A stretch of 64,000 bases of DNA from positions 561,730,541-561,794,540 of the forward strand of contig NC_133666.1 in NCBI RefSeq assembly GCF_037893015.1. Reading direction: 5' to 3'. A program made the translations under genes and the position numbers. Within the stretch, counting starts at the first letter, position 1; each line of letters starts with the position of its first letter. The notes beneath the pieces were generated by a model. That model ran no database searches. It was not told where the DNA came from and was given only the letters and a program-made list of their open reading frames with translations. Source of the DNA: Macrotis lagotis. Lineage: Eukaryota; Chordata; Mammalia; Peramelemorphia; Peramelidae. Below, piece after piece: positions 1 to 11,666 of this stretch.

Positions 1-1050
1 CACCAAGAAGTCTTCACATACTTGAGGTAAACACCCCCCTAACTCACCTATGGGTTTGAGACCCCCTCAGTTACCCTCAACCTGTTTTAGCCTGTCTCTC
101 AAAACAGTTTACTAGGGTATGATAGCTGGGCATGCTACGGCCTCTTGAAGTGAGAATTAGGCAGCTGATGTGGATATCAAAGATTGAGAGCAACCTGGAA
201 AAGGGTTCAACAGCCCTCACACCAGAGGTACTGGTCTTCTCTGAACCAACCCTATACCTTTGGATTACAGTATTCAATGGCTTAATGGACCTTACAAGTC
301 AGAAGAATAATAATTGACCTATTGAAGATTCTTTCAGTGAAGGAGAGTACAGTCTCATCTTGTGTGTATTTGTCCTAGGAGAGGGCAGCTCATATCTCAA
401 TGTCCTATTTCTCATCATCCACTCCAAGCCAAGAGTACTAGACAGAGAGAATTCTAGTTGTGGCTGCTAGGAGGTGATTCCTACGCTATACTTCTAGAGG
501 ACTATAAAACAAAATGAAACAACTGTAAAAATGGAGAGGAAATTAAGATTCCTTTTCCCATAGAAAGAAATATCCCTCCTCCACCTTAAATATTTTGTCT
601 GGTGTAGTTAAAGACCTTATGTACCATTATTGCATGTGATTTAATCCCTTTGAGTCTCGATTTTATTATCTATGAGATGGGAATAACAATTTATGTAGCA
701 TTACATAGGATGATGGTTGTGTGACTAAAAGGAAATAACATGTATGTCTTAGGAGCTCTGGCCCTTTCCGATAAGGCCACATATACCATATCTTCCAACT
801 AATAGATAAATGACCTACTGAAAGTAAAAAGAATAGGCTCATTGACTTACATTCTCTATGCAATGAGCCCTGATACACATGTAAAGAACTTTTTTTAAAA
901 CATAAAAGCATCTTATTGGTATATCTTGATATTGTTGTTCTTGTTCTTTGACTGATCAGGAACTGTGATCAGGGAACTAGTCTGAGATCATAGGGGACTA
1001 GACAGTATTTGATCAAGGAATCTCCTGAGTAGACTATAACTATAACTGTA
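1..1050. other. Unassigned intergenic DNA
   Basis: I recognise no gene or confident repeat here. The reading frames are short and carry no familiar protein motif. A stretch around 640-700 (ending in ...atctatgagatgggaataac) resembles the CORE part of a decayed MIR SINE, but it is too diverged to call firmly. Confidence 0.5.
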
Positions 1051-1054
1051 ACTA

Positions 1055-1077
1055 TAACTCTCTCTCTCTCACTCTCT

Positions 1078-1118
<41 letters not shown>

Positions 1119-1136
1119 CATACATATATGTCTCTC
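1055..1136. repeat. Compound microsatellite (CT)n-(TA)n-(CATA)n
   Basis: A CT-rich run passes into about 17 TA units and then CATA units. The short reading frames seen across it are low-complexity artefacts. Confidence 0.95.
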
Positions 1137-1852
1137 TCTACATGTATAAATAGTGCTATATATGTACATATATATATATGCATAAACAAGTATGTTAATA
1201 GTTCTGTACACAGTTGTGTATAACCCTGCTTCCCTGTACTATGTGTCCTGGATTTAAGGATGCCCACCCCAAGGTTTAGGAAATACACAACTTCAAAAAA
1301 TCTAGGTTCCTTGCTGGAAGGCAACTAATGATCATACTAATTCTTTTTTTTAAACAATATTTTGATCTTCCCCAATTAAATGCAAAAGCAATTTTCAACT
1401 TTGTGGTTTATTTGTTTTTTAAATTTTGAGTTCCAAAGTCTATCTAGCTTTTCTACTTGCTCCTCCCTCCTCCTTAAAAAGGTAAGCAATCTGATATAGA
1501 AGATAGATAGGCAATCATGGGAAACATTTCCATATTCATCATTTTTGCGCAAGAAAACTGAAAAAAACTGAAAAAGATTATGCTTCAGTATACTCAAACA
1601 TCAGTTCTTCTTTGGAGGCAGATAGCATTTTTCAATATGAATCCTTTGAGATTGTATGGGATCATTGTAAAGCTGAAAATATTGCTGTTTCCCATGTATA
1701 ATGTTCTGTTGGTTCTGCTCACTTCATTTTGTATCAGTTCATGTCTTTCTAGGTTTTTCTAAAAGCATCCTGCTTGTCATTTCTTAGAGCACAATAATAT
1801 TCCATTGTACCCAGTTTTCAGTTCTACATACATTTGTCTTTTTATATATGTA

Positions 1853-1857
<5 letters not shown>

Positions 1858-1899
<42 letters not shown>
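1858..1899. repeat. (TA)n microsatellite
   Basis: About 20 TA units lie within the old minus-strand L1. Confidence 0.95.
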
Positions 1900-1901
<2 letters not shown>

Positions 1902-2059
1902 TTTTTCTTTAAAAAAGTTTTCTTTGGGATACAATTTAGCTGTGGTAGTGCTAGATCAAAGAGTGGTTTTATAGCCCTTTGTGTATAATTGAAAATTATT
2001 TTCCAGAATAATTAGATCAGTTCACAATTCCACCATTAGTATATTAGTCTCCCATTTTT

Positions 2060-2060
2060 C

Positions 2061-2092
<32 letters not shown>
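2060..2092. repeat. (CA)n microsatellite
   Basis: An imperfect CA dinucleotide run sits just upstream of the NSUN6 retrocopy. Confidence 0.95.
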
Positions 2093-2093
<1 letters not shown>

Positions 2094-2114
2094 GTAAAAA
2101 TTATCCTTTTTTGT

Positions 2115-2130
2115 AATATTAGCCAATCTG
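2115..2130 (+). repeat. TSD of NSUN6 retrocopy, left copy
   Basis: aatattagccaatctg occurs here and again, identically, at 4171-4186. The two copies bracket a processed cDNA with a poly(A) end, which is the signature of L1-mediated retroposition. The duplicated sequence belongs to the minus-strand L1 that received the insertion. Confidence 0.92.
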
Positions 2131-2480
2131 GGCCGCCGCCGGAAGCGAGGCGGGGGGCACAGAGGGGGGTCCTGCGGGGGACCGCGGGCGGCCCTTGTGG
2201 GGTCCCCGAGGCAGGGGGCGGCCGGGGGCCGGAGGGCCCCCCAGGAGCCGCCGGACTCCCCCACCCCACCCCCGCCGAGGCCCCAGCAGCGAGCTTCCCC
2301 ACCGGAGTGAAGGTGCTTCACAGACTCGAGGCCCGGCCTAAGTGTCAAAGAAGCCGGGTGGCCCCAGGGGCTGCTCCCCCTAACGGGGAGCAGGCGAGCG
2401 GGGCCCGGTGAGACAGCAGGGCAGGCGCGGGCAGCCCGGGATGGGAGGAGACCTAAGTCTGCAGCAGCAGCACCAAATGA
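2131..2480 (+). other. NSUN6: GC- and CpG-rich 5' UTR of the NSUN6 retrocopy
   Basis: This block starts exactly at the left TSD and is strongly GC-rich with many CpG pairs, in an AT-rich neighbourhood. The simplest reading is that the retrocopy carries the whole 5' UTR, copied from a CpG-island transcription start. A 182-codon minus-strand frame across it (2022-2570) is a GC artefact. Whether it still acts as a CpG island is unknown. Confidence 0.7.
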
Positions 2481-3490
2481 AGAGCTGCCCCTGGCAGCTT
2501 CATTTGCTGGCAATTTGTATCCCAGCAAATTGGCCCTTGTTTTGCGATTTATAAGCCTAAAGCACAACACCAGTGGGTCACAGGCGGAACCTGAATCCGG
2601 CTCTTCTCCTAGTATTTCTCTCCCATTTTATTCCTAAGGTTGTAACTGCCTTAGGTGCACAGGAAGCAGAAAGGAAATTTGAAACCTTGTTAAATTACTT
2701 GTCACACCCACCAGCATTCACAACTGTTAGAGTGAATACTCATTTAACATCTGTAAAACATGTAAAGGGTTTGCTGCTTGAAGAAATAAATAAGCAATTT
2801 AAAGGATTAAGTGTTCCAGTTCTTCAGCACCCAGATGTTCGGGATGTGTTACTTATTCCTGTAATTGGACCCAGGAAAAATATAAGTAAGCAACCTTCTG
2901 AAGTCATTGTAGGAGCCCACTGTGGTAATGCCGTGCTGAGGGGAGCACATGTCTATGTTCCAGGAATCACGTCTGCTTCAAAATAGGCATAGGCATACGA
3001 ATGACAGAACCTGTGTATCTCAGCCCTTCATTTGACAATGTATTGTCCAGTTCCTTATTTTTGCAGAATTTGCCTTCTACAGTGGTAAGCCATGTTTTGA
3101 ACCCTCAACCTGGAGAGAAGATTCTGGATATGTGTGCAGCATCTGGAGGCAAAACAACCCATATTGCTGCATTAATGCATGATCAGGGTGAAGTAATAGC
3201 CCTGGACAAAATACGGAACAAAGTAGAAAAAATAAAGCAAAATGCTGCTTTATTACAATTGAACTGCATCAAGGCCTTCTGCTATAATGGGATAAAGGCA
3301 CTTGGGAAGGTAGAGAATGGACAAGGGGGACCACCATTCTCACCTGAGTCCTTTGATCGAATTCTCGTTGATGCTCCCTGCAGCAGGATGGGACAGAGGC
3401 CAAACATGGCTTGTCCTTGGAACCTAAAGGAAATGACATCTTATCAGCCCTTACAAAGGACTCTTTACTGTGGCAGTGAAGCTGCTGAAG

Positions 3491-3492
<2 letters not shown>

Positions 3493-3526
<34 letters not shown>

Positions 3527-3535
3527 ACACTGTCC
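3493..3535 (+). repeat. Poly-G tract of 43 bases in the NSUN6 retrocopy
   Basis: An unbroken G run replaces the coding sequence between KLLKPGG and EQVAWV. It may be an expansion of a GGGG seed in a CCG-GGG codon context, with a local deletion, or an assembly or base-calling artefact. Confidence 0.95.
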
Positions 3536-3904
3536 ACGTTGGGAAGAGCAGGTTGCCTGGGTCCTCTCGACTTTTCCTGGTCTCCAGCTGCAGCCCCAGG
3601 AGCCACATATTGGAGGACAAGGAATGGTAGGAGCAGGTCTATCACTTGACCAATTGAGGAAGCTGCAGCGATTTGATCCATCCATTCTTCCATTAAAGGA
3701 CACTGACATAACCTCTCTATTAGAGACACCAGGAGAGAAGACATGATTTCATTGGCAAATAAGGACTGTATAGGGTTTTTTATTGCAAAATTTGTAAAAT
3801 GTGAAAGTGTTTAGGAAAAGAATTATCAGAAGTCAATATCATCTGCAGTATTGGCAGTCCAACATACTGCTATGGAAGCAGGAAATCTGCTAGTTCTTTT
3901 TTTT

Positions 3905-4062
3905 TGTTGTTGTTTTTGTTTTTTGCAAAGGCAATGGGGTTAAGTGGCTTGCCCAAGACCACACAGCTAGGTAATTATTAAGTGTCTGAGGTTGGATTTG
4001 AACCCAGGTACTCCTGACTCCAGGGCTGGTGCTCTATCCACTGTGCCACCTAGCAGTCCACT
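3905..4062 (-). mobile_element. Marsupial tRNA-derived SINE (WSINE1/Mar1-like)
   Basis: The reverse complement reads as the standard element of this window: a tRNA-like head with A box and B box (gttcaaatcc), then the aattacctagctgtgtgg body and an A-rich tail. It is inserted in the 3' UTR of the NSUN6 retrocopy and is therefore younger than it. Confidence 0.92.
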
Positions 4063-4170
4063 AGTTTTTCTTTTAAGAATCAAGAGTTGGGGAAGTAAAA
4101 TAGCTTTTTCAAAAACTCTTTTGTATTTCTTTTTGGATTAATATAGCTTTTCAGTAAGACACACAAAAAA

Positions 4171-4186
4171 AATATTAGCCAATCTG
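4171..4186 (+). repeat. TSD of NSUN6 retrocopy, right copy
   Basis: This is the exact partner of 2115-2130. It follows a short A run that marks the poly(A) end of the retrocopy. Confidence 0.92.
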
Positions 4187-6640
4187 ATGAGTGTGAGGGA
4201 GTACCTCAGAATTCTTTTAATGTGCATTTCTCTAATTAGTAGTAGTTTAGAGGAATTTTTTTTTCAAATGGCTATAGACTTTGATTTATTTGTCTGAAAA
4301 GTGCCTATGCATATCATTTGACCTTTATCAATTGAGAAATGTCTATATTCTTATAAATTTTATTCAGTTCTCTGTATATTTAAGAAATGAGACCTTTATT
4401 AAAAAAAATCCCAACTTTCTGTTTTCCTCCTAATTTTGGTTGCACTGGCTTTATTTGTGCAAACCCTTCTTAATATTGTATAATAACAATTATCCATTTT
4501 GCATTTTAAAATGTTCTCTATAATTTTTTTGGTAAAAAATTATTCCCTCTCCATGGATCTGACAGGAAAATTACTCTATTTTCTAATTTGCTTATGTATC
4601 ACCCCTTATATCTAAATGACTTTGTCTTAGAGTATAGTTTGAGTTGTTAGAATATACCTAGTTTCTGCAATCCTGTTTTAAACTTTTCAATACAGTTTTT
4701 GTAAAATAATGAATTTTTGTACCCAAAATTTGGATCTTTGGGTTAATCAAGCACTAAATTATATCATTTACTACAAAGTATTATGGACTTAATCTGTTCC
4801 ACTTATCCAATATTCTGTTTCTTAGACAGGACCAGAATGTTTTGATAATTAGCACTTTTATAATGCAATTTAATATCTAATATGGCTAGGTTACCTTCTT
4901 TCATATTTTTTTTCATTGATTCCCTTGATATTCTTGATCTTTTGTTCTTCCAGATGAATTTTGTTGTTTTCCAATTTTATAATGAATTTGTTTTGTTAGT
5001 TTAATTGGTATGGCCTTGAACAAGGGAAAGAATTTGGGTAAATTTGTAATTTTCTTACATTGACTCAGTTTAACTTTGAGTAATTAATATTTTTTTCAAT
5101 TGTTTTGATCAAGCATTATTTATATGAAAAGTGTTTTGTAATTATGTTCATATAGTTTTTGTCTTGGCAAATATTCTCCTTGATTTAATTAGATTTTTAT
5201 ATCAATATTCATTACAGAAATTGGTTTCTTGTTTTATTTTTTCAGTTTTTACACTTCTTAATTTGAGTATCAACACCATATTTGGATCATAATAGGAATT
5301 TGGTAGTACTTTGCCTCTTTTTCCAAAGACTTTAGATAGTATTGGGATTAATAATTTTTTAAATGTTTGTGATCCATCTGGCCCTGAAAATATTTTTAGG
5401 GAGTTCATTTATGCCTTGTTCAATTTGCCACCCTAAGATTGTGTCAAATATTTTATTTCTTCTTCTGTTAATCTGGGAAATTTATATTTTTGTAAATATT
5501 CATCTAATTCACTTAGCTTGTCAGATGTATTAACATATAATTGAACAAAATATATACTAATAATTGTTTAAATTTCCTCTTCATTGGTGGTGAATTCACA
5601 CTTTTCATTTTTTGATCCTGGTAATTGGGTCTTCTTTCCTTTCTGAAAATAAATTAATCAATAATTTATTTCATTTTTTCATAAGACCAGTTTCTAGTTT
5701 TGTTTATTAGTTCAGTGGATTTCTAACTTTGTTTTATCAATGTTTGGTTTTTCAGGATTTCCAATTTGGTATTTAATTAAATATTTTTAATTAGTTATTT
5801 TATTGTTTTTTTAGTTGTTGCACAATTCATCAATCTATTCTTTCTCTATTTTATTGATGTAAGCATTTCTATATATAAAATGTATCCTAAATACTGTTTT
5901 AAATACATTCCATAAATCTTGGTATGCTGTCTCATTGTTGTCATTCCCTTTAATGAAATTATTGATTGTTTCTGTGATTTGTTCTTTGACTTACTTATTC
6001 TTTGACATTAGATTATTGTTTCCAATTAATTTTAATCTATTTTTCAAGCCCTTTCTTAAATGCTATTTTATTTCATTTTTATCTGAAAAGGATGCATTCA
6101 ATATTTTTACTTTTCAGCATTTGTTTGTGATATTTTTATGCCTAAATGTATGATCAATTTTTGATTAGGTGCCATGTACTGCAAAAAAAAGCATATTCTT
6201 TTCATTCCTATTTAATTTTCTTCAGATATCTATCATTTCAATTTTTTTCTAGAATCGTACTCAATTCCTTTGCAGTTTTCTTACTTAATTTTGTGGTTAG
6301 ATTTATCTAGTTCTGAGAAGAAATAATTGAGGTCCCTCACTAGTATAGTTTGATTGTTTACTTAGATGTTATAGATTTTGTTCTATATATGCTTAGTATT
6401 GATTATCTTATCTACTGTAATATCTTTTTTTGTTAACTAAATTTTCCTTATTGAACCTTCATTGTTTATGGTACATTTTCAGGAGGATTTATTTTTATTC
6501 TTCATCTCTTTCAATTAATTCTTTTTTTTCCTATTTGTTATTGTCTGAGATTCCATTGCTCAGCCCTTTAGAGAAGCAATTTAACACAAAATTGCATTAT
6601 AAAACAACATATGAGCAAATAATAGGATAATTTCTATATT
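4187..6640 (-). mobile_element. Old L1 copy continued, ORF2 region
   Basis: Minus-strand ORF2 sequence resumes directly after the retrocopy. Decayed C-terminal sequence runs to about 4600 and the reverse transcriptase region lies near 5200-5420, where a 68-codon frame keeps SGPDGSQTF and [10 protein letters not shown], matching the L1 motifs SPGPDGFT and YDxNMVLIxK. Beyond about 5700 the sequence is AT-rich and harder to assign, so the right end is approximate. No intact ORF remains. Confidence 0.65.
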
Positions 6641-6680
6641 CAAATATACTGTATATATATAATTCTATCTGAGTCAATTT

Positions 6681-8261
6681 TTAAAAATTTTTTTATTAAA
6701 GATATTGTTTGAGTTTTACAATTTTCCCATCAATCTTACTTCCCTCCCCCCACCCACCCCATGGAAAGCAATCTGTCAGTCTTTGTTTCCATGTTGTACA
6801 TTGATCCAAATTGAGTGTAATGAGAAAGAAATCATATCCTTAAGGAAGAGACAAGAAGTCTAAGAGGTAACAAGATCAGACAATAAGATATCTGGGTTTT
6901 TTTTTTCAAAATTAAAGGGAATAGTCCTTGAACTTTGTTCAGAATCCACAGCTCTTTGTCTGGATACAGATGGCACTCTCCTTTGCAGGCAGCCCAAAAA
7001 TTGTTCCCGATTGAGCGAGTCCTTCAGGGTTGAATATCACCCCCATGTTGCTGTTAGGGTGTACAGTGTTTTTCTGGTTCTGCTCATCTCATTCAGCATC
7101 AATTCATGCAAATCCCTCCAGGCTTCCCTGAAATCTCGTCCCTCCTGGTTTCTAATAGAACAATAGTGTTTCATGACATACATATACCACAGTTTGCTAA
7201 GCCATTCCCCAACTGAAGGACATTTACTTGATCTCCAGTTCTTTGCCACCACAACAGGGCTGCTATGAATATTTTTGTACAAGTGATGTTTTTACCCTTT
7301 TTTATCATCTCTTCAGGGTATAGACCCAGTAATGGTATTTCTGGGTCAAAGGGTATGCACATTTTTTTTTGCCCTTTGGGTATAGTTCCAAATAGTTCTC
7401 CAGAAAGGTTGGATGAGTTCACAGCTCCACCAACAGTGTAATAGTGTCCCTGATTTCCCACAACCCTTCCAAAAATGATCATTATCCTTTCTGGTCATAT
7501 TGGCCAATCTGAGAGGTGTGAGGTGGTACCTCAGAGAAGCTTTAATTTGCACTTATCTAATAATTAATGATTTAATGCAATTTTTCTTATGGCTATGCAT
7601 TGCTTTGATCTCCTCATCTGTAAATTGTATTTGCATATCCTTTGACCATTTGTCAATTGGGGAATGGCTTTTTGTTTTAAAAATATGACTCAGTTCCCTG
7701 TATATTTTAGAAGCGAGTCCTTTGTCAGAATGATTAGTTGTAAAGATTGTTTCCCAATTTACTACATTTCTTTTGATCTTGGTTACAGTGGTTTTATCTG
7801 TGCAAAAGCTTTTTAATTTAATGTAATCGAAATCATCTAGTTGGTTTTTGGTGATGTTCTCCAACTCTTCCTTAGTCATAAACTGCTTCCCTTTCCATAG
7901 ATCTTCCGATTTGCTTATGGTATTGTTTTTTATGTCTAAGTCCTGTAACCATTTGGATCTTATCTTGATAAAGGGTTTTAGGTGTTGGTCTAATCTAAGT
8001 TTCTTCCATACTAATTTCCAATTATCCCAGCACTTTTTTTTTATCAAAGAGGGAGTTTTTATCCCAATAGCTGGACTCTTTGGGTTTATCAAACAGCAGA
8101 TAAGTTCCTGGCAATTCTTGACTTTTTCTTTCTCCATATGAATTTACTTACAATTTTTTCTAACTCATTAAGGTAATTTTTTGGAATTTTGATCGCTAGG
8201 GCACTAAACAGGTAGTTTAGTTTTGGTTGAATTGTCATTTTTATTATATTAGCTCTATGAA
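6681..8261 (-). mobile_element. L1 copy, 5'-truncated, minus strand
   Basis: The 3' UTR (T-rich start near 6685, pyrimidine block cttccctccccccacc) is followed on the minus strand by the ORF2 C-terminal half. The copy is cut off at ORF2 sequence encoding ANIIKM and PKLNYLFSAL. Short matching sequences at 6674 and 8262 (tcaatttt-aa) may be the TSD. A deletion of roughly 180 bases is present near 8120. It is younger than the flanking L1 remnants judging by its longer open frames. Confidence 0.85.
7553..8137 (-). pseudogene. L1 ORF2 C-terminal fragment (194 codons)
   Basis: This is one of the longest open L1 ORF2 frames in the window. It carries ORF2 C-terminal landmarks: KLKSFCTDKTTVTKI, NWETIFTT, KGLASKIYRELSHI and SPIDKWSKDMQ. 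The frame then breaks, and the downstream end of the protein continues in other frames at 7171-7482 and 7037-7282. It has no endonuclease or reverse transcriptase domain. Confidence 0.85.
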
Positions 8262-8280
8262 TCAATTTTAATGAAAGCAA

Positions 8281-10077
8281 AGTTCAATTACCATCTGCCA
8301 CACATACACACATATTCCCTTCCCCCCTCCCTGCAGTAGATTTTTTGCACATCTTTTATATGAGATAATATATTCCATTCTATCTTTCCCTTCATTCTTT
8401 TCCCATTACAAAGTACATTCTCACCCTGAATTTTTTTGGGGGAAAGGAATACTGTTCCAGTACAATCAACTCATATTCATACATTCTTTCTATTGCATAA
8501 ATGCCTTCTAATTACCTTTAGGTACAAATATCATTTTGCCATGTAGGAATATATAAAGCTTAAGCTTATTGAATTTCTTATTTTTTTTTCTCTTTTCATG
8601 TTATTCTTCAGTTTTATAATTGAAGAAAAATTTTATTCCTCTCTGATATTTTAATTAAAAATGTTTTAAAAGTCATTGATTTTATTAAATATACAGTTTC
8701 CCTTGAAAAATTATACACAATTGTGTTGGGTAATTAGTAGTTATAATCCTAACTCCTTTGTATTCTGGTATATTATATTCCAAGGCCTCCAGTTCTTTAA
8801 CACAGAAGCTGATAAATTTTGAGTTATCTTCACTCCATGGCAATTGAAATACTAATTTGTGATTGCTTGCAGTATTTTCTCTTTGACCTGGGAGATCTGG
8901 ATTTGCCTATTGTATTACTGAACTCTCTTTCAGGCAATAATCAATGGATTCTTTCATATTTTTATCTTGCCTTCTGGTTCTAGGATCTCAAAGCAGTTTG
9001 TCTTGATAATTTCTTGAAAGGCATTGTCCAAACTCTTTTTTTGTTGTGACTTTTAGCCAGTCTAATAATTCTTAAGTTTCCTCTTATGGATAAATTTTCT
9101 AGGTCAGGCTTTTTTTTTTCCAGTGAGAAATTTTGCATTTTGTCTAGCTTTTTTATTTGAATTTGTTTTATTGTTTCTTGATATTGAGTGTAGTCAATTA
9201 GTTTTCCCTTGCCCAATTCTAATTTTTAAGGAAATATCTACTTCAGTGAATTTTTGTACCTCTTTTTTTCCATTTGGCCAATTATATTTTCAGAAGTTTG
9301 TTTCTTTTAGCGAATATATATATGTTCTACTTTTTGGTATCTTTAAACAAGTTGTGGACTCTTTTATGCCATGATTCCATTGCATTACTCACATTTCTTT
9401 TCCCAATTTTTATTTTACTCTTATTTGCTTTTTAAAATTCTTGTTATGCTCTTACAACCATTCTTTTTTGGGCCTGTAGTCAATTTATTTTTGTCTTTGA
9501 AGTTTTACATATATTCCTTTGACAATGTTACCTTCTACTAAATTTATGTCTTAATCCTCCCTATCACCATAGTAACTCTGTAGTCATTTTTTTTGCTTTG
9601 CTTGTTGTATTTTTGTTTATTTTTGATAACTATTTTGTGACATTATATGTTTATGTATGAGTTGGACTCTGCCTTTTGTGCTAGGGTTTAGGGTCTTGCA
9701 GCTGATGCTCAGTGGGCCTCAGTGCCTAGCTGCTGTTTAAACTGGAGGAGAAGGGTCCTTCCTGTTAGCTTGTGTTAGAGGCAGGGCCTTCCTATTTGTC
9801 CACCCTGGAGTGTAAATTGGGAGGTTGGTCTTCCTCTTTTATGCTCTAGGAGATGGGCCTTCTTACTTCTTTGCTCTGGGGAAGGGGCCATGATGCTGGC
9901 CTCTTTTGAGCTTGAGGTCTCAAAGTGGGTCTACTTTTGCGGGGCAGGGTTTATTGCTGGTCATCATTGTGGGTAGGGCCTTGCTGGTGTCTTGACCTAG
10001 GGCTTGGAGCCTCAGTGTGTTTTGTTGCTGCTGCTCACTGATAGTGCTCCCTCACATCTTAGTGAGACAGCCTTGTT
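8281..10077 (-). mobile_element. Older L1 copy, ORF1 and 5' UTR, minus strand
   Basis: On the minus strand an ORF1-like coiled-coil stretch lies at 8980-9216 (YQETIKQIQIKKLDKM). It is preceded at 9650-10077 by a GC-richer 5' UTR-like block. Towards 8281-8800 the spacer between ORF1 and ORF2 is recognisable. The family looks older than the neighbouring L1s. It meets the plus-strand L1 at 10078 head to head (5' UTR to 5' UTR). Confidence 0.6.
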
Positions 10078-10665
10078 CCTGTTAACAAAAATTTGATTGG
10101 CAAAATCCAGAAAAAGAAACTAAGAGAAGAACATCTGCCAACTAGGAGAAGACATACCTACAAGGTGTGTCTCAGGGGAATGTAGGTGAGCCAAGGAGCA
10201 GAGAGCCAGTCCAGGGCTGGCTACAGGGTGAAGCTAGAGAACCAACCTTAGCCACCGAGTCTTTGGTGGTAGGAGCAGTGGTCTGGGGATCCCAGCTATG
10301 CTGGAGGATGAGTTCCAGCACAGAGAGTTCCATGGGGTGGCTGGACATCTGGACATGAATCCAATCTGGTTGAGTTGTGAGTTCCATGCTTTTCAGAGGA
10401 GTCCTCTTCCAAGAACAAACACAATAACAGCCCCCCCTCCCCCCACCCCAGGCTCAGGCATGGGCAGCAGAGCTCCCACAGCTGGAAGGGAGATTAATAT
10501 TCTCATACCAGGACCCAGCCCATATTGTTCAAGTATAAAAGTATACATACAGCAGCACTACCCACTCCCTCTAGACCTAGGAAGAGGGCATCAAATCAAG
10601 GTCACAGTGAGCAAAGCCTCTAGCACCCCCCTACTGGCTGACCCATTTGGAAGTTACTAAGCCAA

Positions 10666-11666
10666 ATGGACAAAGGCTCTAGAGTTTTTCAAAACCAAAC
10701 CTCTATGAGGCAGCCTCTCCCCCCAACACAAGATCCTAGGAAACTGAAGAAAGATAAGCAGAAAAGGGGGCCCATTGAAAACTACTTTGAAGCCTCAGAT
10801 CCTAACCCAAAGAGATCTAGAACCTCTGAGGAGAATATGAATTGGTCTCCAACCCAGAAAGACTTCCAAGAAGAAATCAGGAAGGAGTTTAAAAATCAAT
10901 TGGAAAAATTGAGAAAAGAAATTCAAGAAAAAATTAACACTGTGCAAGAGAAAATTGACATCTTGCAACAATGAAACAAATCCTTGGAAAATACAATTGG
11001 ACAAATACAAAAAAGAAAATATTTGGACAAATGGAAAACTCCTTTCAAAATTAGAATTGACCACTTGGAAAAGGAGTGACAAAAGGTATATAAAGAAAAT
11101 TCACTTTAAAAAATGAATGGAATCTGTGGAAACTAATGACTTCATGAGACAACAAGAATCTGTTAAACAATACCAAAAAATTGAAAAAAAGACATAGAAG
11201 AAAATGTACAACAACTCATCTGCAAAACAACTGACCTCAGGAATAGAAACAGAAGAGACAACCTAAGAATCATTGGGATTCTTGAAAACATTGAAGAGAA
11301 AATAACCTGGGCTTAATATTCTAGGATTTAGTGATGGAAAACTGACCTGATATCATAGAACCAGAGAACAAAATAGTTATTGAAATAATAAATCAATCAC
11401 CTCCTGAAAGGGTTCCCAAATTGAAAACATCAAGGAATATTTTGACCAAATTCCAGAATTATCAGATAAAAGAGAAAATCCTGTAAGCAGCCAGCAAGAT
11501 TTAGATACCAATTTAGATACCAAGGAGCCACAGTAATGATTACACAGGACCTGGCTGCATCAACATTAAGGGATCAAGGGGCCTGGAATGAGATATTTCG
11601 AAGAACAAGGGAGCTTGGAATGCAGCCAAGAATCTACTATCTGACAAAAATGAACCTTCTCTTCCT

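Larger units (their letters stand above)
1343..2130 (-). mobile_element. Old L1 copy, 3' end and ORF2 C-terminal region
   Basis: Read on the minus strand this is the end of an old L1. Its 3' tail lies near 1343-1400 and decayed ORF2 C-terminal sequence follows to 2130. The same element resumes at 4187 in the same orientation, so the NSUN6 retrocopy split it. A (TA)n tract at 1858-1899 and a (CA)n tract at 2060-2092 have grown inside it. No open frame of useful length survives. Confidence 0.7.
2131..4170 (+). pseudogene. NSUN6: Retrocopy (processed pseudogene) of NSUN6, an RNA m5C methyltransferase
   Basis: NSUN6 methylates cytosine-5 in tRNA and mRNA using a PUA domain and a Rossmann-type methyltransferase domain. 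Here the PUA half is recognisable at about 2638-2984 (ending GAHVYVPGITSASK). The methyltransferase half follows at 2986-3492 (MTEPVYLSPSFDNV; MCAASGGKTTH; VDAPCSRMGQRPNMAC). The C-terminus lies at 3546-3814 (EQVAWVLSTFPGLQLQPQEP ... NKDCIGFFIAKFVK, then TAG). There are no introns, an A-rich end at 4164-4170 and a 16-bp TSD, so this is a retrocopy. Damage is heavy: about 55 PUA codons are missing at 2984/2985 with a frameshift; motif I reads AASGGKT rather than AAPGGKT; the catalytic-loop glycine after DAPCS is Arg; motif VI (YSTCT) is lost at a 43-G tract; and a further frameshift falls near 3740. The N-terminal 20 or so residues are not recognisable. A SINE sits in the 3' UTR. The family assignment is firm; function as an enzyme is excluded. 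Confidence 0.95.

Noticed and set aside
2022..2570. 182-codon minus-strand reading frame over the GC-rich block
   Set aside because: It crosses the TSD and L1 flank, has biased composition and runs antisense to a clear NSUN6 retrocopy leader. Long frames are expected by chance in such GC-rich DNA.
3269..3744. Two minus-strand frames with long proline runs
   Set aside because: The prolines are the poly-G tract read in reverse; the frames are antisense to NSUN6 coding remnants.
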